DNA from: Pseudovibrio exalbescens
GTDB lineage: Bacteria > Pseudomonadota > Alphaproteobacteria > Rhizobiales > Stappiaceae
NCBI RefSeq assembly: GCF_028737195.1
Contig: NZ_JAQZAJ010000001.1
Coordinates: 186,001 to 250,000, forward strand
Length of the DNA stretch: 64,000 nt
Direction: 5' to 3'
The position numbers and the translations under genes are program-made. Under the pieces are notes generated by a model. That model saw only the letters and a program-made list of their open reading frames with translations, searched no databases and was not told the DNA's origin. Below, piece after piece: positions 54,294-64,000 of the stretch; position 1 is the stretch's first letter; each line of letters starts with the position of its first letter.

Positions 54294-55592
54294 ATGCTCC
54301 AAGATCAGGATCGTATCTTCACCAACCTCTATGGACTGCATGATTGGGGCCTGGAAGGCGCCAAAAAACGCGGTAGCTGGTCTGGTACAAAAGACATTCT
54401 GACCAAAGGGCGCGAGTGGATTGTCGAGGAAATGAAGGCTTCCGGTCTTCGTGGTCGCGGCGGTGCGGGCTTCCCGACTGGTCTCAAGTGGTCCTTCATG
54501 CCGAAGCAGAGCGATGGACGTCCGGCATATCTGGTTGTAAATGCCGACGAATCGGAGCCCGGTACCTGTAAAGACCGTGAAATCATGCGCCACGATCCTC
54601 ACCATCTGGTTGAAGGGTGTTTGCTCGCAGGTTTCGCCATGGGTGCGATTGCTGCATACATCTATGTGCGCGGCGAATTCATCCGTGAACGTGAGCGCCT
54701 TCAGGCCGCAATTGATCAGGCCTATGACGCTGGCCTTATCGGCAAGAACAACGTTCATGGTTACGACTTTGACATCTATGTTCATCACGGGGCAGGGGCT
54801 TATATCTGCGGCGAAGAAACCGCGCTGCTGGAGAGCCTTGAAGGCAAGAAGGGCCAACCGCGCCTGAAGCCACCGTTCCCGGCAAACATGGGCATCTATG
54901 GTTGCCCGACCACCGTGAACAACGTGGAATCTATTGCTGTTGCCCCTTCAATTCTCAAACGTGGTGCGTCCTGGTTCTCCGGCATGGGCCGTGAGAACAA
55001 TGCGGGTACCAAGCTGTTCTGTATCTCCGGTCACGTGGAACGTCCATGTACCGTTGAAGAAGAGATGGGCATCAGCTTCAAGGATCTGATTGAGACACAC
55101 TGCGGTGGCATCCGTGGTGGCTGGGACAACCTGCTTGCGGTCATTCCTGGTGGTTCTTCCGTGCCTTGCGTAAAGGGCGAAGACATGAAGGATGCCATCA
55201 TGGACTTTGATGGCCTCAAGGATGTGGGGTCCTCTCTTGGTACTGCTGCGGTGATCGTCATGGATAAGTCTACCGACATCATCAAGGCAATTGCCCGACT
55301 TTCCTACTTCTACAAACACGAGAGCTGCGGCCAGTGTACGCCTTGTCGTGAAGGCACCGGCTGGATGTGGCGTGTGATGGAACGGATGGTTAAGGGCGAG
55401 AGCTCCTATGAAGAGATCGACATGCTCTTCAAGGTCACCAAGCAGGTAGAAGGTCACACGATCTGTGCCCTTGGTGATGCGGCTGCCTGGCCAATTCAGG
55501 GATTGATCCGAAATTTCCGTCCTGTAATCGAAGACCGCATTGATCAGTACGTGGCTCGTTCGAAGTCCGCCACAACGATTGCAGCGGAGTAG
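54294..55592 (+). CDS. nuoF: NADH-quinone oxidoreductase subunit F
   Basis: 432 residues. 51-kDa subunit binding NADH, FMN and cluster N3. The nucleotide loops [13 protein letters not shown] and [15 protein letters not shown] are present, and the iron-sulfur ligands are in [12 protein letters not shown] plus a later Cys ([10 protein letters not shown]). It is followed after 3 bases by a pentapeptide gene rather than nuoG. Confidence 0.98.
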   Translation: MLQDQDRIFTNLYGLHDWGLEGAKKRGSWSGTKDILTKGREWIVEEMKASGLRGRGGAGFPTGLKWSFMPKQSDGRPAYLVVNADESEPGTCKDREIMRHDPHHLVEGCLLAGFAMGAIAAYIYVRGEFIRERERLQAAIDQAYDAGLIGKNNVHGYDFDIYVHHGAGAYICGEETALLESLEGKKGQPRLKPPFPANMGIYGCPTTVNNVESIAVAPSILKRGASWFSGMGRENNAGTKLFCISGHVERPCTVEEEMGISFKDLIETHCGGIRGGWDNLLAVIPGGSSVPCVKGEDMKDAIMDFDGLKDVGSSLGTAAVIVMDKSTDIIKAIARLSYFYKHESCGQCTPCREGTGWMWRVMERMVKGESSYEEIDMLFKVTKQVEGHTICALGDAAAWPIQGLIRNFRPVIEDRIDQYVARSKSATTIAAE

Positions 55593-55595
55593 GGC

Positions 55596-55946
55596 ATGAA
55601 GTTCGAAGGAGAAAAGCATCGTCTTACTGCAACGGGGAGCGATCTGTCTGGCTCCATGTTTGTTGACTGCAACCTTTCAGGGCTAAGTTTCAACGACGTG
55701 AACCTCTCAGGCGCTGCCATTGACGATGCGAACCTCTCCGGGTGGTCTGTGTTTAACGCAAACATGTCGGGTTGGTCCGTTGATCAGGCCAATCTCTCAG
55801 GGATGCGGATAAAGAATGCCAATTTGGCAGGCTGTGACATTTCCGATAGCCGCTTGATGGGCATGACCATTGATGGAATTGAAGTGACTGAGCTTCTGGA
55901 AGCCTATGAGCGCCAGCAAGCAAGTGGTAAGGACGCCAACGCATGA
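55596..55946 (+). CDS. Pentapeptide-repeat protein inside the nuo operon
   Basis: 116 residues. After a short N-terminus, about nine five-residue repeats of the A(D/N)LSG type (SDLSG, CNLSG, VNLSG, ANLSG, ANMSG and others) should fold into a right-handed beta helix, followed by a helical tail (VTELLEAYERQQASGK). No signal peptide or membrane segment. It has a 3-base gap to nuoF and a 4-base overlap with nuoG (ATGA), so it is translated as part of the operon. Function unknown; an assembly or regulatory role in Complex I is only inferred. Confidence 0.88.
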   Translation: MKFEGEKHRLTATGSDLSGSMFVDCNLSGLSFNDVNLSGAAIDDANLSGWSVFNANMSGWSVDQANLSGMRIKNANLAGCDISDSRLMGMTIDGIEVTELLEAYERQQASGKDANA

Positions 55947-58039
55947 CCAAGATTGTCGTCGACGGCAAAGAAGTTGAAGTTCCAGCGGAATATACGCTGC
56001 TGCAGGCTTGTGAAGAAGCGGGCGCTGAGGTGCCGCGCTTTTGCTACCATGACCGGCTGTCCATTGCTGGCAACTGCCGCATGTGCCTTGTTGAGGTGAA
56101 GGGTGGACCGCCAAAGCCGGTTGCATCCTGCGCCATGAACGTGCGCGACATGCGTCCGGGCCCAAATGGTGAGCCTCCGCAGGTGTTTACCAAGAGCCCG
56201 ATGGTTAAGAAGGCACGAGAAGGTGTGATGGAGTTCTTGCTCATCAACCACCCTCTGGATTGCCCGATCTGTGACCAGGGCGGTGAGTGTGACCTGCAGG
56301 ATCAGGCGATGGCCTATGGCGTGGACAGCTCCCGTTTTGACGAGAACAAGCGTGCGGTTGAAAACAAGTACATCGGCCCACTTGTAAAGACTGTGATGAC
56401 GCGTTGCATTCACTGCACACGCTGCGTTCGCTTTACGACTGAGGTGGCGGGTGTTTCGGAGCTGGGGCTAACGGGCCGCGGTGAAGATGCAGAGATCACA
56501 ACCTATCTGGAAAGCGCGCTTTCCTCTGAGCTTCAGGGCAATGTGATTGACCTGTGCCCGGTTGGTGCGCTCACCTCCCGTCCATACGCTTTCAATGCAC
56601 GTCCTTGGGAGTTGACCAAGACCGAAGGCGTTGACGTGATGGACGCTCTTGGCTCTGCCATTCGCATTGACACTCGTGGCCGCGAAGTCATGCGCATCAT
56701 GCCGCGGACCAACGAAGCGGTTAACGAAGAGTGGATCTCCGACAAGACCCGCTTCATCTGGGATGGTTTGAAGACACAGCGCCTTGATCGCCCATATGTA
56801 AAGCGTGATGGGAAGCTTGGGGCTGCAAGTTGGCAGGAAGCCTTTGAGCTGGTTGGCGATAAGGTGAAGGCCGCGGGCGGCGCACGGGTAGGTGCGATAG
56901 CTGGTGATCTTGCAGCCGTTGAAGACCTTTATGCGCTCAAGAGCCTTATGACCTCAATCGGATCGGCAAATTACGACTGCCGACAGGATGGCGCGCAGCT
57001 TGATCCACGTCTTGGCCGTTCAACCTATCTATTCAATACTACGGTCGAAGGTATTGAAGACGCTGATGCAATTTTGCTGGTTGGCGCGAACCCACGACAT
57101 GAGGCGGCGGTCCTGAATGCCCGCATTCGCAAGCGCTATGTCGCAGGACAAATTCCGATTGCACTCATCGGGCAAAATGTGGACCAGACCTACCCGGTTG
57201 ACTATCTGGGCGCTGGAACGGATACGCTTGCAGAACTGGTTGCTGGCAAGGGGGCTTTCTTCGAAACGTTGAAGAAAGCAGCCCGTCCGATGATCATTGT
57301 CGGTGAGGGCGCAGTTGCCCGCGAAGATGGTCAGGCAATTCTTTCTGCGGCTGCCAAGTTGGCCCAGTCTGTTGGTGCCTTGGCTGACGAGTGGAACGGT
57401 TTCAACGTTCTTGCGACGGCTGCGAGCCGGGTTGGGGGGCTCGACATTGGTTTTGTCCCACAAGAGGGTGGCTTGACGACCGGCGGCATTCAAAATGCAG
57501 CAGGCAAAGGCGAGTTGGACGTTGTCTTCCTGCTCGGTGCTGATGAGCTGGACATGGCTTCTTTCGGTGATGCTTTTGTAGTTTACATCGGTACCCACGG
57601 TGATCGTGGTGCGCACCGCGCCGACGTGATCCTTCCTGCAGCTGCATATACTGAAAAACCTGGCACCTATGTGAACCTCGAGGGCCGCGTTCAGCTTAAT
57701 CCACGTGCTGCGTTCCCTCCGGGAGATGCACGTGAAGATTGGGCTATTCTGAGAGCGCTTTCCGCCCACACAGGTCAGGCGCTACCATTTGATAGCTTTA
57801 ATGATCTTCGCAGTGCGCTTTACAAGGATCATCCGCATCTTCTGGGTGTAGACCAGATCGAGAAGGGCGCAAGCGCTGACATTGCCAAGCTCGCTGAGCT
57901 GGGCGGCGACATGCAGGGCTCCACCTTCGTGTCGGCTGTAACCGATTATTACATGACAAACCCGATTGCACGCGCATCGGCGGTGATGGCGGAGTGTTCT
58001 CAGCTCGCCAAGTCACGGTCGCTTGAGGCGGCAGAGTAG
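55943..58039 (+). CDS. nuoG: NADH-quinone oxidoreductase subunit G
   Basis: 698 residues. 75-kDa subunit. The N-terminal 2Fe-2S ligands are in [19 protein letters not shown] with a later SC; the 4Fe-4S set includes the [16 protein letters not shown] and [10 protein letters not shown] motifs. The rest is a molybdopterin-oxidoreductase-like domain without the extra cluster and length of E. coli NuoG (908 residues). This size equals the mitochondrial NDUFS1 type. It starts inside the pentapeptide gene and ends 11 bases before nuoH. Confidence 0.98.
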   Translation: MTKIVVDGKEVEVPAEYTLLQACEEAGAEVPRFCYHDRLSIAGNCRMCLVEVKGGPPKPVASCAMNVRDMRPGPNGEPPQVFTKSPMVKKAREGVMEFLLINHPLDCPICDQGGECDLQDQAMAYGVDSSRFDENKRAVENKYIGPLVKTVMTRCIHCTRCVRFTTEVAGVSELGLTGRGEDAEITTYLESALSSELQGNVIDLCPVGALTSRPYAFNARPWELTKTEGVDVMDALGSAIRIDTRGREVMRIMPRTNEAVNEEWISDKTRFIWDGLKTQRLDRPYVKRDGKLGAASWQEAFELVGDKVKAAGGARVGAIAGDLAAVEDLYALKSLMTSIGSANYDCRQDGAQLDPRLGRSTYLFNTTVEGIEDADAILLVGANPRHEAAVLNARIRKRYVAGQIPIALIGQNVDQTYPVDYLGAGTDTLAELVAGKGAFFETLKKAARPMIIVGEGAVAREDGQAILSAAAKLAQSVGALADEWNGFNVLATAASRVGGLDIGFVPQEGGLTTGGIQNAAGKGELDVVFLLGADELDMASFGDAFVVYIGTHGDRGAHRADVILPAAAYTEKPGTYVNLEGRVQLNPRAAFPPGDAREDWAILRALSAHTGQALPFDSFNDLRSALYKDHPHLLGVDQIEKGASADIAKLAELGGDMQGSTFVSAVTDYYMTNPIARASAVMAECSQLAKSRSLEAAE

Positions 58040-58050
58040 GGGCGGGGGAT

Positions 58051-59100
58051 ATGGCTGAATTTTGGACCGACTACGGTTTCCCGTTCATCATCATGTTGGC
58101 GCAAAGTGCGCTGCTGATGGTGGTGCTTCTATTGATCGTAGCTTACATCCTTTACGCAGACCGTAAGGTCTGGGCAGCAGTTCAAATCCGCCGTGGTCCT
58201 AACGTTGTGGGTCCTTGGGGGTTGTTCCAGAGTTTCGCGGACCTTTTGAAGTTCGCTCTCAAGGAACCCGTTATTCCAGCAGGGTCGGACAAGTTCCTGT
58301 TTTTGTTTGCGCCGCTGATTACAGTCATTCTCTCATTGGCCGCCTGGGCCGTGATCCCGGTGGCTGATGGATGGGTGATTGCTGACATCAATGTGGGCAT
58401 CCTTTACGTCTTTGCAATATCTTCCTTGGGTGTTTACGGCGTGATCGTTGGTGGTTGGGCATCCAACTCCAAGTATCCATTCCTGTCCGCACTGCGCTCT
58501 GCGGCGCAGATGGTTTCCTATGAAGTCTCGATTGGCTTTGTGATTGTAACCGTTCTGCTGTGCGTAGGTTCGTTGAACCTCACCGATATTGTCGAAGCGC
58601 AACAGACCGGCCTTGCCACGATGTTGGGCGTGCCGTGGCTGACCATCTTGAACTGGTTCTGGCTGCCGTTGTTCCCGATGTTCGTTGTGTTCTTCATCTC
58701 CGCGCTTGCTGAGACCAATCGTCCTCCGTTCGATTTGGCTGAAGCTGAATCCGAGCTGGTTGCGGGTTTCATGGTCGAATACGGCTCCACCCCATACATG
58801 ATGTTCATGTTGGGGGAATATGTGGCCATTGCGCTGATGTGTTCTTTGACGACCATCTTGTTCATGGGTGGATGGTTGCCACCACTGGACATTGCGCCGT
58901 TCACCTGGGTGCCGGGGTTTGTCTGGTTCTTGCTCAAGTCGCTTCTGGTGTTCTTCATGTTCGCCATGGTGAAGGCGATGGTTCCACGGTACCGCTATGA
59001 CCAGCTGATGCGCTTGGGTTGGAAGGTCTTTCTGCCGCTCTCGCTGTTCATGGTGTTTGCAGTCGCTGCGGTATTGATGGCAACCGGCTGGGCACCATAA
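58051..59100 (+). CDS. nuoH: NADH-quinone oxidoreductase subunit H
   Basis: 349 residues, about eight membrane helices. It forms part of the quinone channel next to NuoB/D. Signatures: [43 protein letters not shown] and the [16 protein letters not shown] stretch. It starts 11 bases after nuoG, and the next ORF begins 11 bases after its stop. Confidence 0.97.
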   Translation: MAEFWTDYGFPFIIMLAQSALLMVVLLLIVAYILYADRKVWAAVQIRRGPNVVGPWGLFQSFADLLKFALKEPVIPAGSDKFLFLFAPLITVILSLAAWAVIPVADGWVIADINVGILYVFAISSLGVYGVIVGGWASNSKYPFLSALRSAAQMVSYEVSIGFVIVTVLLCVGSLNLTDIVEAQQTGLATMLGVPWLTILNWFWLPLFPMFVVFFISALAETNRPPFDLAEAESELVAGFMVEYGSTPYMMFMLGEYVAIALMCSLTTILFMGGWLPPLDIAPFTWVPGFVWFLLKSLLVFFMFAMVKAMVPRYRYDQLMRLGWKVFLPLSLFMVFAVAAVLMATGWAP

Positions 59101-59111
59101 GGGGTTCAGCA

Positions 59112-59354
59112 GTGATTGAACTGACACTGGCTGGTGCCATTGGTGCGGCGCTTGGAGCCTACATCGGGTGGCTGGACTGCAAGATCCTTTGGGGGACATT
59201 GCAGGCAGCTGTCACGAAACGAAAGCAGACCGGCGCAACAAGCGCTGCTTCCCTGGAACGGGCGGAGCCGCACCTGCGCAAACTGATATTTGTCATAACG
59301 ATGTTTGGGTTTCCCATCATCGGATTTCTCGCCGGACAGACCATTGCCGGATGA
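59112..59354 (+). CDS. Small two-helix membrane protein inside the nuo operon
   Basis: 80 residues, starting at GTG 59112 (MIELTLAGAIG...) after AAGGGG at about seven bases. One hydrophobic segment is near the N-terminus (residues 3-30, TLAGAIGAALGAYIGWLDC) and a second near the C-terminus (about 56-75, KLIFVITMFGFPIIGFLAG), separated by a charged loop. An upstream frame of the same phase runs through the end of nuoH and is not the real start. Not a known Complex I subunit; orphan ORFs occur in this position in other alphaproteobacterial nuo operons, such as Paracoccus URFs. Confidence 0.7.
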   Translation: MIELTLAGAIGAALGAYIGWLDCKILWGTLQAAVTKRKQTGATSAASLERAEPHLRKLIFVITMFGFPIIGFLAGQTIAG

Positions 59355-59384
59355 GACCTGTCGTTAAGGAGAGGCTTTAGAGCT

Positions 59385-59873
59385 ATGAGACTCGATCAGG
59401 CCGCAAAATCGTTGCTTTTGAAGGAGTTCGTCTCGGCGTTCTTTCTCGCCATGCGTTACTTCTTCAAGCCGAAGCCGACGATCAATTATCCGTTCGAGAA
59501 GAACCCGACAAGTCCGCGTTTCCGCGGAGAGCATGCACTGCGCCGTTACCCCAATGGGGAAGAACGCTGCATTGCCTGCAAGTTGTGTGAAGCGATCTGC
59601 CCAGCACAGGCGATCACGATCGAGGCAGGGCCACGCCGTAACGATGGCACCCGCCGCACAACACGCTACGACATTGACATGACCAAGTGCATCTACTGCG
59701 GCTTCTGTCAGGAAGCTTGCCCGGTTGATGCAATTGTTGAGGGGCCGAACTTCGAGTTTGCCACCGAAACCCGCGAAGAGCTGTTCTATGACAAGGACAA
59801 GCTGCTCCAAAACGGGGACAAGTGGGAGCGTGAAATCGCCCGCAATATCGAAATGGACGCACCGTACCGCTAA
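59385..59873 (+). CDS. nuoI: NADH-quinone oxidoreductase subunit I
   Basis: 162 residues. Two 4Fe-4S clusters (N6a/N6b) bound by [12 protein letters not shown] and [74 protein letters not shown] runs into the first motif. It starts 30 bases after the 80-residue ORF and has an 85-base gap to nuoJ. Confidence 0.98.
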   Translation: MRLDQAAKSLLLKEFVSAFFLAMRYFFKPKPTINYPFEKNPTSPRFRGEHALRRYPNGEERCIACKLCEAICPAQAITIEAGPRRNDGTRRTTRYDIDMTKCIYCGFCQEACPVDAIVEGPNFEFATETREELFYDKDKLLQNGDKWEREIARNIEMDAPYR

Positions 59874-59958
59874 GTCGCGGACGGGGATAACTTTCGCCCT
59901 CTCAGTGCCGCTTTCGGGTGGCTTTGAGGCGGCACACTTAAGGACAAAGGCAACCCTA

Positions 59959-60573
59959 ATGGTTTTGCAGGCCCTTTTCTTCTATCTGTTCGCCGGGATC
60001 GCCGTGGCGTCTGCCTTCATGGTCATTGCCTCCCGTAACCCGGTGCATTCCGTCTTGTTCCTGATCTTGTGTTTCTTCAACGCAGCAGGGCTGTTCATCC
60101 TGATCGGCGCCGAGTACCTGGCCATGCTTTTGGTGGTTGTGTACGTGGGTGCGGTGATGGTGCTGTTCCTGTTCGTTGTGATGATGCTGGATGTTGACTT
60201 CGTCGAGATGCGCCAGGGCTTCCTGCAATACCTGCCTGTAGGGGGATTAATTGGCTGCATTCTGCTTGCCGAACTCCTCATGGTGGTGACTGGTTGGGTT
60301 ATCGCGCCGCAAATTGTCGGCGAGGGCGCTCTGCCGATTGCCCCTGCTGGCGATGTGCAGAACATTCGGGCGATCGGTGATGTGCTGTACACCCGCTACA
60401 TCTACTTCTTCCAGGCTTCAGGTCTGGTGCTGCTGGTGGCGATGATCGGGGCGATTGTTTTGACCTTGCGCCACAAGGAAGGCGTGAAGCGTCAGGACAT
60501 TTCTGAACAGGTTGCGCGCGGCCCGGAAACCTCCATCGAGGTGGTACAGGTCGAGAGCGGCAAGGGAATTTAA
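59959..60573 (+). CDS. nuoJ: NADH-quinone oxidoreductase subunit J
   Basis: 204 residues with about five membrane helices. Subunit of the membrane arm (ND6-like). The ATG at 59959 begins MVLQALFFYLFAGIAVASA; helix 3 has LLVVVYVGAVMVLFLFVVMML. A longer frame upstream (from 59725) overlaps nuoI and is not likely to be used. A 110-base gap with a hairpin precedes nuoK. Confidence 0.96.
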   Translation: MVLQALFFYLFAGIAVASAFMVIASRNPVHSVLFLILCFFNAAGLFILIGAEYLAMLLVVVYVGAVMVLFLFVVMMLDVDFVEMRQGFLQYLPVGGLIGCILLAELLMVVTGWVIAPQIVGEGALPIAPAGDVQNIRAIGDVLYTRYIYFFQASGLVLLVAMIGAIVLTLRHKEGVKRQDISEQVARGPETSIEVVQVESGKGI

Positions 60574-60614
60574 GTTGCGCTGATTTTGCGTTGCTTTGAA
60601 TAAAACGCGTACAT

Positions 60615-60646
60615 ACCCGGTCGAGCGGTCTCCATCCAGACCGGGT
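60615..60646 (+). repeat. Hairpin between nuoJ and nuoK
   Basis: ACCCGGTC (60615-60622) / GACCGGGT (60639-60646) with a 16-base loop, inside the operon. No T run follows, so it is not a terminator. It may protect or process the transcript. Confidence 0.65.
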
Positions 60647-60683
60647 TCACTCAAAAACTTACGGGGAGCACTGCGAGGCGCCC

Positions 60684-60992
60684 ATGGAAATTGGACTTTC
60701 GCATTATTTGTCGGTGGCAGCGATCCTCTTCACGATCGGTGTCTTCGGGATCTTCCTCAACAGGAAGAACGTTATCGTCATTCTCATGTCGATCGAACTT
60801 CTGTTGCTGGCGGTCAACATCAACCTGGTGGCCTTCTCGGTTTTCCTGTCAGACCTCATGGGTCAGATCTTCGCGCTGCTGGTCTTGACGGTCGCAGCGG
60901 CTGAAGCGGCCATCGGTCTCGCGATCCTTGTGGTCTACTTCCGTAACCGCGGCTCCATTGCCGTGGAAGACATCAACATCATGAAAGGCTGA
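60684..60992 (+). CDS. nuoK: NADH-quinone oxidoreductase subunit K
   Basis: 102 residues, three membrane helices (ND4L-like). The conserved Glu in [16 protein letters not shown] and a second Glu in [18 protein letters not shown] are proton-path residues. ATG 60684 is preceded by GGAGCACTGCGAGG. It is 7 bases from nuoL. Confidence 0.97.
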   Translation: MEIGLSHYLSVAAILFTIGVFGIFLNRKNVIVILMSIELLLLAVNINLVAFSVFLSDLMGQIFALLVLTVAAAEAAIGLAILVVYFRNRGSIAVEDINIMKG

Positions 60993-60999
60993 GGGGCAG

Positions 61000-62976
61000 A
61001 TGTATTCGGCAATTGTTTTCCTGCCACTGATCGGATTTCTGATCGCCGGCCTGTTTGGGCGGGCTATCGGGTCCAAGGCCAGTGAGTACATCACGTCCGG
61101 CCTTCTGATCGTATCCGCTATTCTGTCTTGGGTGGCATTTGCTCAGATCGGTCTGGGCTCCTCCGAGATGGTGCAGTATGACCTGCTGCGCTGGATCAAT
61201 TCCGGCGATCTGGAGATCAACTGGTCAATCCGAGTTGATACCCTGACCGCCGTCATGCTGGTTGTGGTGAACTCCGTGTCCGCTTTGGTGCATGTTTACT
61301 CCATCGGATACATGCACCACGATCCGGACCGGCCGCGCTTCTTTGCGTACTTGTCTCTGTTTACCTTTGCCATGCTCATGCTGGTGACCTCTGACAACCT
61401 TGTGCAGATGTTCTTCGGCTGGGAAGGCGTGGGTCTAGCGTCCTACCTTCTGATCGGCTTCTGGTACAAGAAGCCATCTGCAAACGCTGCGGCCATGAAG
61501 GCATTCGTCGTGAACCGTGTGGGTGACTTCGGTTTCTCCCTCGGCATTTTCGGCTGCTTCGTGATCTTCGGCGCGGTGGACCTGCCCACGATCTTTGCCA
61601 ATGCACAGAGCGTTTCCCAAGGTGAGGGGGAGGTTATGACCTTCCTCGGCTATCAGCTGAATGGCGAAGTGGCCGTGACGGTTGTCTGCCTGCTGCTCTT
61701 CATGGGGGCCATGGGTAAGTCCGCTCAGTTCCTGCTGCACACCTGGCTGCCTGATGCGATGGAAGGTCCGACCCCAGTGTCGGCGCTGATCCACGCGGCA
61801 ACCATGGTGACCGCTGGTGTGTTCATGGTGGCGCGTTTGTCTCCAATCTTTGAACTGTCTCATGTGGCGCTGACCGTTGTGACCCTGTTTGGTGCAACAA
61901 CGGCAATCTTCGCGGCGACCGTGGGCTGTGTTCAAAACGACATCAAGCGCGTGATTGCCTACTCCACCTGTTCGCAGCTGGGGTACATGTTCGTGGCTCT
62001 GGGCGTTGGTGCGTACAGCATCGGTGTGTTCCACCTGTTCACGCACGCCTTCTTCAAGGCGCTGTTGTTCCTTTGCGCCGGTTCCGTGATCCACGCGGTG
62101 TCCGACGAGCAGGACATGCGGAAGATGGGTGGCCTGCGCAAGCACATTCCGGTGACCTACTGGACCATGATGATCGGCACGCTGGCACTTACCGGTTTCG
62201 GTATTCCGCTGACCTACATCGGGACTGCTGGGTTCATCTCCAAGGATGCGATCATTGAAGCGGCTTATGTGGGGCACAATGCCTTTGCAAGCTACGCGTT
62301 CTGGATGACTGTTGCTGCTGCGTTCCTGACCAGCTTCTACTCCTGGCGTCTGACGTTCATGACTTTCCACGGCAAGCCTCGGGCTTCTGCCGATGTGATG
62401 AGCCATGTGCATGAAAGCCCATGGGTGATGACTGTGCCGCTGCTGCTGCTTTCTGTCGGTGCGCTGTTTGCCGGTATGGCTTTCAAGGCCAACTTCTTTG
62501 GTGAAGCCTATGATGCCTTCTGGAAGGGATCGTTGTTCGTCTCAAGCGAAAACCACATCCTTCATGAGATGCACCATGTGCCGGTATGGGTTCGCCTGTC
62601 TCCATTCGTGATGATGGCCTCTGGCTTCCTGCTGGCCTGGCAGTTCTACCTGCGCAAGCCGGAAATGCCAAAGGCACTGGCTGCTCGCCACGACGCGCTC
62701 TACCGCTTCTTGTTGAACAAGTGGTACTTCGATGAGCTCTACGACATTCTGTTCGTTCGCTCATCCATGTGGCTGGGCCGCTTCCTGTGGAAGCGTGGTG
62801 ATGGAACCGTGATTGATGGCATGGGCCCAGACGGGGTTGCTGCCCGCGTTCAAGATGTGACCGCTCGCGTGATCCGTCTCCAGTCTGGCTACATCTATCA
62901 TTACGCATTTGCGATGCTGATCGGGGTTGCCTTCTTCGTTACCCTCTCAATGTTCTCGGGCGGGGGAGCCCAATAA
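61000..62976 (+). CDS. nuoL: NADH-quinone oxidoreductase subunit L
   Basis: 658 residues. Antiporter-like ND5 subunit with about 16 helices and the long lateral helix at the C-terminus. Signatures: [20 protein letters not shown] with its conserved Glu, [30 protein letters not shown] (His, Asp and Lys proton path), and the loop [11 protein letters not shown]. It overlaps nuoM by one base. Confidence 0.97.
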   Translation: MYSAIVFLPLIGFLIAGLFGRAIGSKASEYITSGLLIVSAILSWVAFAQIGLGSSEMVQYDLLRWINSGDLEINWSIRVDTLTAVMLVVVNSVSALVHVYSIGYMHHDPDRPRFFAYLSLFTFAMLMLVTSDNLVQMFFGWEGVGLASYLLIGFWYKKPSANAAAMKAFVVNRVGDFGFSLGIFGCFVIFGAVDLPTIFANAQSVSQGEGEVMTFLGYQLNGEVAVTVVCLLLFMGAMGKSAQFLLHTWLPDAMEGPTPVSALIHAATMVTAGVFMVARLSPIFELSHVALTVVTLFGATTAIFAATVGCVQNDIKRVIAYSTCSQLGYMFVALGVGAYSIGVFHLFTHAFFKALLFLCAGSVIHAVSDEQDMRKMGGLRKHIPVTYWTMMIGTLALTGFGIPLTYIGTAGFISKDAIIEAAYVGHNAFASYAFWMTVAAAFLTSFYSWRLTFMTFHGKPRASADVMSHVHESPWVMTVPLLLLSVGALFAGMAFKANFFGEAYDAFWKGSLFVSSENHILHEMHHVPVWVRLSPFVMMASGFLLAWQFYLRKPEMPKALAARHDALYRFLLNKWYFDELYDILFVRSSMWLGRFLWKRGDGTVIDGMGPDGVAARVQDVTARVIRLQSGYIYHYAFAMLIGVAFFVTLSMFSGGGAQ

Positions 62977-64000
62977 TGAGCGATTGGTCCATTCTCTCCA
63001 TTACCACCTTCCTTCCGTTGGTTGGTGTGCTCTTCATCCTGCTGGTTCGCGGTGACGATGAAGAGGCCAAGAAAAACATTCGCCGGGTGGCGTTGATCAC
63101 CACCTGCTTCACCTTTGTCATTTCCCTGTTCATCTGGGGTGGGTTCACCTATGAGAACCCTGGTTTCCAGATGGTCGAGAAGTATGAGTGGCTAGGCGGT
63201 GCTTTCTCCTACCACATGGGTGTGGACGGCATTTCGATGCTGTTTGTCATTCTGACCACGTTCCTGATGCCATTTTGTATTCTGGCAAGCTGGAACAGCA
63301 TTCAGAACCGTGTGAAGGAATACATGATTGCGTTCCTGGTGCTGGAAACACTGATGATCGGTGTGTTCTGTGCGCTGGATCTGGTCCTGTTCTACATCTT
63401 CTTCGAGGCTGGCCTCATCCCGATGTTCCTTATCATCGGTGTGTGGGGTGGTGCCCGCCGCGTGTATGCAAGTTACAAGTTCTTCCTGTACACGCTGCTT
63501 GGCTCCGTCTTGATGCTGATTGCGATCATGTCCATGTACTGGCAGGCCGGTACGCTGGATATTCCGCAGTTGATGCAGCACGATTTCCCGGCGAGCATGC
63601 AGACGTGGCTGTGGCTGGCGTTCTTCGCAAGCTTTGCGGTGAAGATGCCGATGTGGCCGGTGCATACCTGGTTGCCAGACGCCCACGTTGAAGCGCCAAC
63701 AGCCGGTTCGGTCATTCTTGCGGGTATTCTTCTGAAGATGGGTGGTTACGGCTTCCTGCGTTTCTCTTTGCCAATGTTCCCGTTGGCGAGCGAGATGTTC
63801 GCGCCGTTCGTGTTCACCTTGTCTGTGGTGGCCATCGTCTACACCTCTTTGGTGGCGCTTGCTCAGGAAGACATCAAGAAGCTGATCGCTTACTCATCCG
63901 TTGCGCACATGGGCTATGTGACCATGGGTATCTTCGCGATGAACGAGCAGGGCATTCAGGGCGCGCTGTTTCAGATGCTGTCACACGGTATCGTTTCTGC
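62976..64000 (+). CDS. nuoM: NADH-quinone oxidoreductase subunit M (5' part)
   Basis: The gene runs off the end of the window. At least 341 residues are visible. It is ND4-like: [18 protein letters not shown] starts it, then the [17 protein letters not shown] segment, [18 protein letters not shown] with the conserved Glu, and [28 protein letters not shown] 62976 overlaps the nuoL stop (TAATG). nuoN presumably follows outside the window. Confidence 0.95.
   Translation, partial: MSDWSILSITTFLPLVGVLFILLVRGDDEEAKKNIRRVALITTCFTFVISLFIWGGFTYENPGFQMVEKYEWLGGAFSYHMGVDGISMLFVILTTFLMPFCILASWNSIQNRVKEYMIAFLVLETLMIGVFCALDLVLFYIFFEAGLIPMFLIIGVWGGARRVYASYKFFLYTLLGSVLMLIAIMSMYWQAGTLDIPQLMQHDFPASMQTWLWLAFFASFAVKMPMWPVHTWLPDAHVEAPTAGSVILAGILLKMGGYGFLRFSLPMFPLASEMFAPFVFTLSVVAIVYTSLVALAQEDIKKLIAYSSVAHMGYVTMGIFAMNEQGIQGALFQMLSHGIVS

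Overview
The window is a chromosomal segment from an alphaproteobacterium. Evidence: the tolC-popZ-valS neighbourhood, an RNase E with a long acidic insertion and a C-terminal GWW motif, a glnBA pair behind a sigma-54-type promoter, the tig-clpP-clpX-lon-hup cluster, and a nuo operon encoding the short, mitochondrial-like NuoG. Moderate GC and gene order suggest a Hyphomicrobiales/Stappiaceae-like marine bacterium (Pseudovibrio or a relative). That genus guess comes from memory of gene orders and is only moderately secure. Nearly everything is core genome. The clear accessory insertion is an IS200-type element.

Layout. 1-4.5 kb: 3' end of a TolC-type outer-membrane protein, popZ, valS. 4.5-10 kb: an MscS-type channel, a DUF2155 secreted protein, aat, and accC/accB (minus-strand operon). 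10.5-14.1 kb: a ScsC/DsbA-like thiol protein, an M48/TPR metalloprotease and a PLP aminotransferase. 14.2-22.2 kb: rne (minus), then an AMIN/amidase_3 cell-wall amidase and PBP1A. 22.3-31.1 kb: prfB with an intact programmed +1 frameshift, an M23 peptidase, a DUF455 ferritin-like protein, bcp, a giant AsmA-like protein and tyrS. 31.1-35.6 kb is the most accessory-looking part: an orphan amino-acid binding protein behind a palindromic leader, a TTG-started VOC gene overlapping a minimal nucleotidyltransferase, an IS200-like element with both subterminal hairpins, and an aldo/keto reductase. 35.6-39.8 kb: glnA/glnB, a VOC gene and nnrE/nnrD. 39.9-47.3 kb: tRNA-Leu, tig, clpP, clpX, lon, hup. 47.5-50.2 kb: tRNA-Val, a four-helix membrane protein, a peptidoglycan-binding protein and three identical tandem tRNA-Asp genes. 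50.7 kb to the end: nuoA-B-C-D-E-F-(pentapeptide)-G-H-(80-aa membrane ORF)-I-J-K-L and the start of nuoM.

Functional themes are envelope and cell-wall building (TolC, amidase, PBP1A, M23, M48, AsmA-like), protein quality control (Tig/ClpXP/Lon), nitrogen control (GlnB/GlnA) and respiration (Complex I). Most operons are bounded by clear hairpin-plus-T terminators, many of them bidirectional between convergent genes. I found no CRISPR array, prophage or secretion locus. No clearly new system is evident. The best leads are the two extra genes inside the nuo operon, the VOC-nucleotidyltransferase pair, the structured leaders, and the regulated 5' end of the IS200 transposase.
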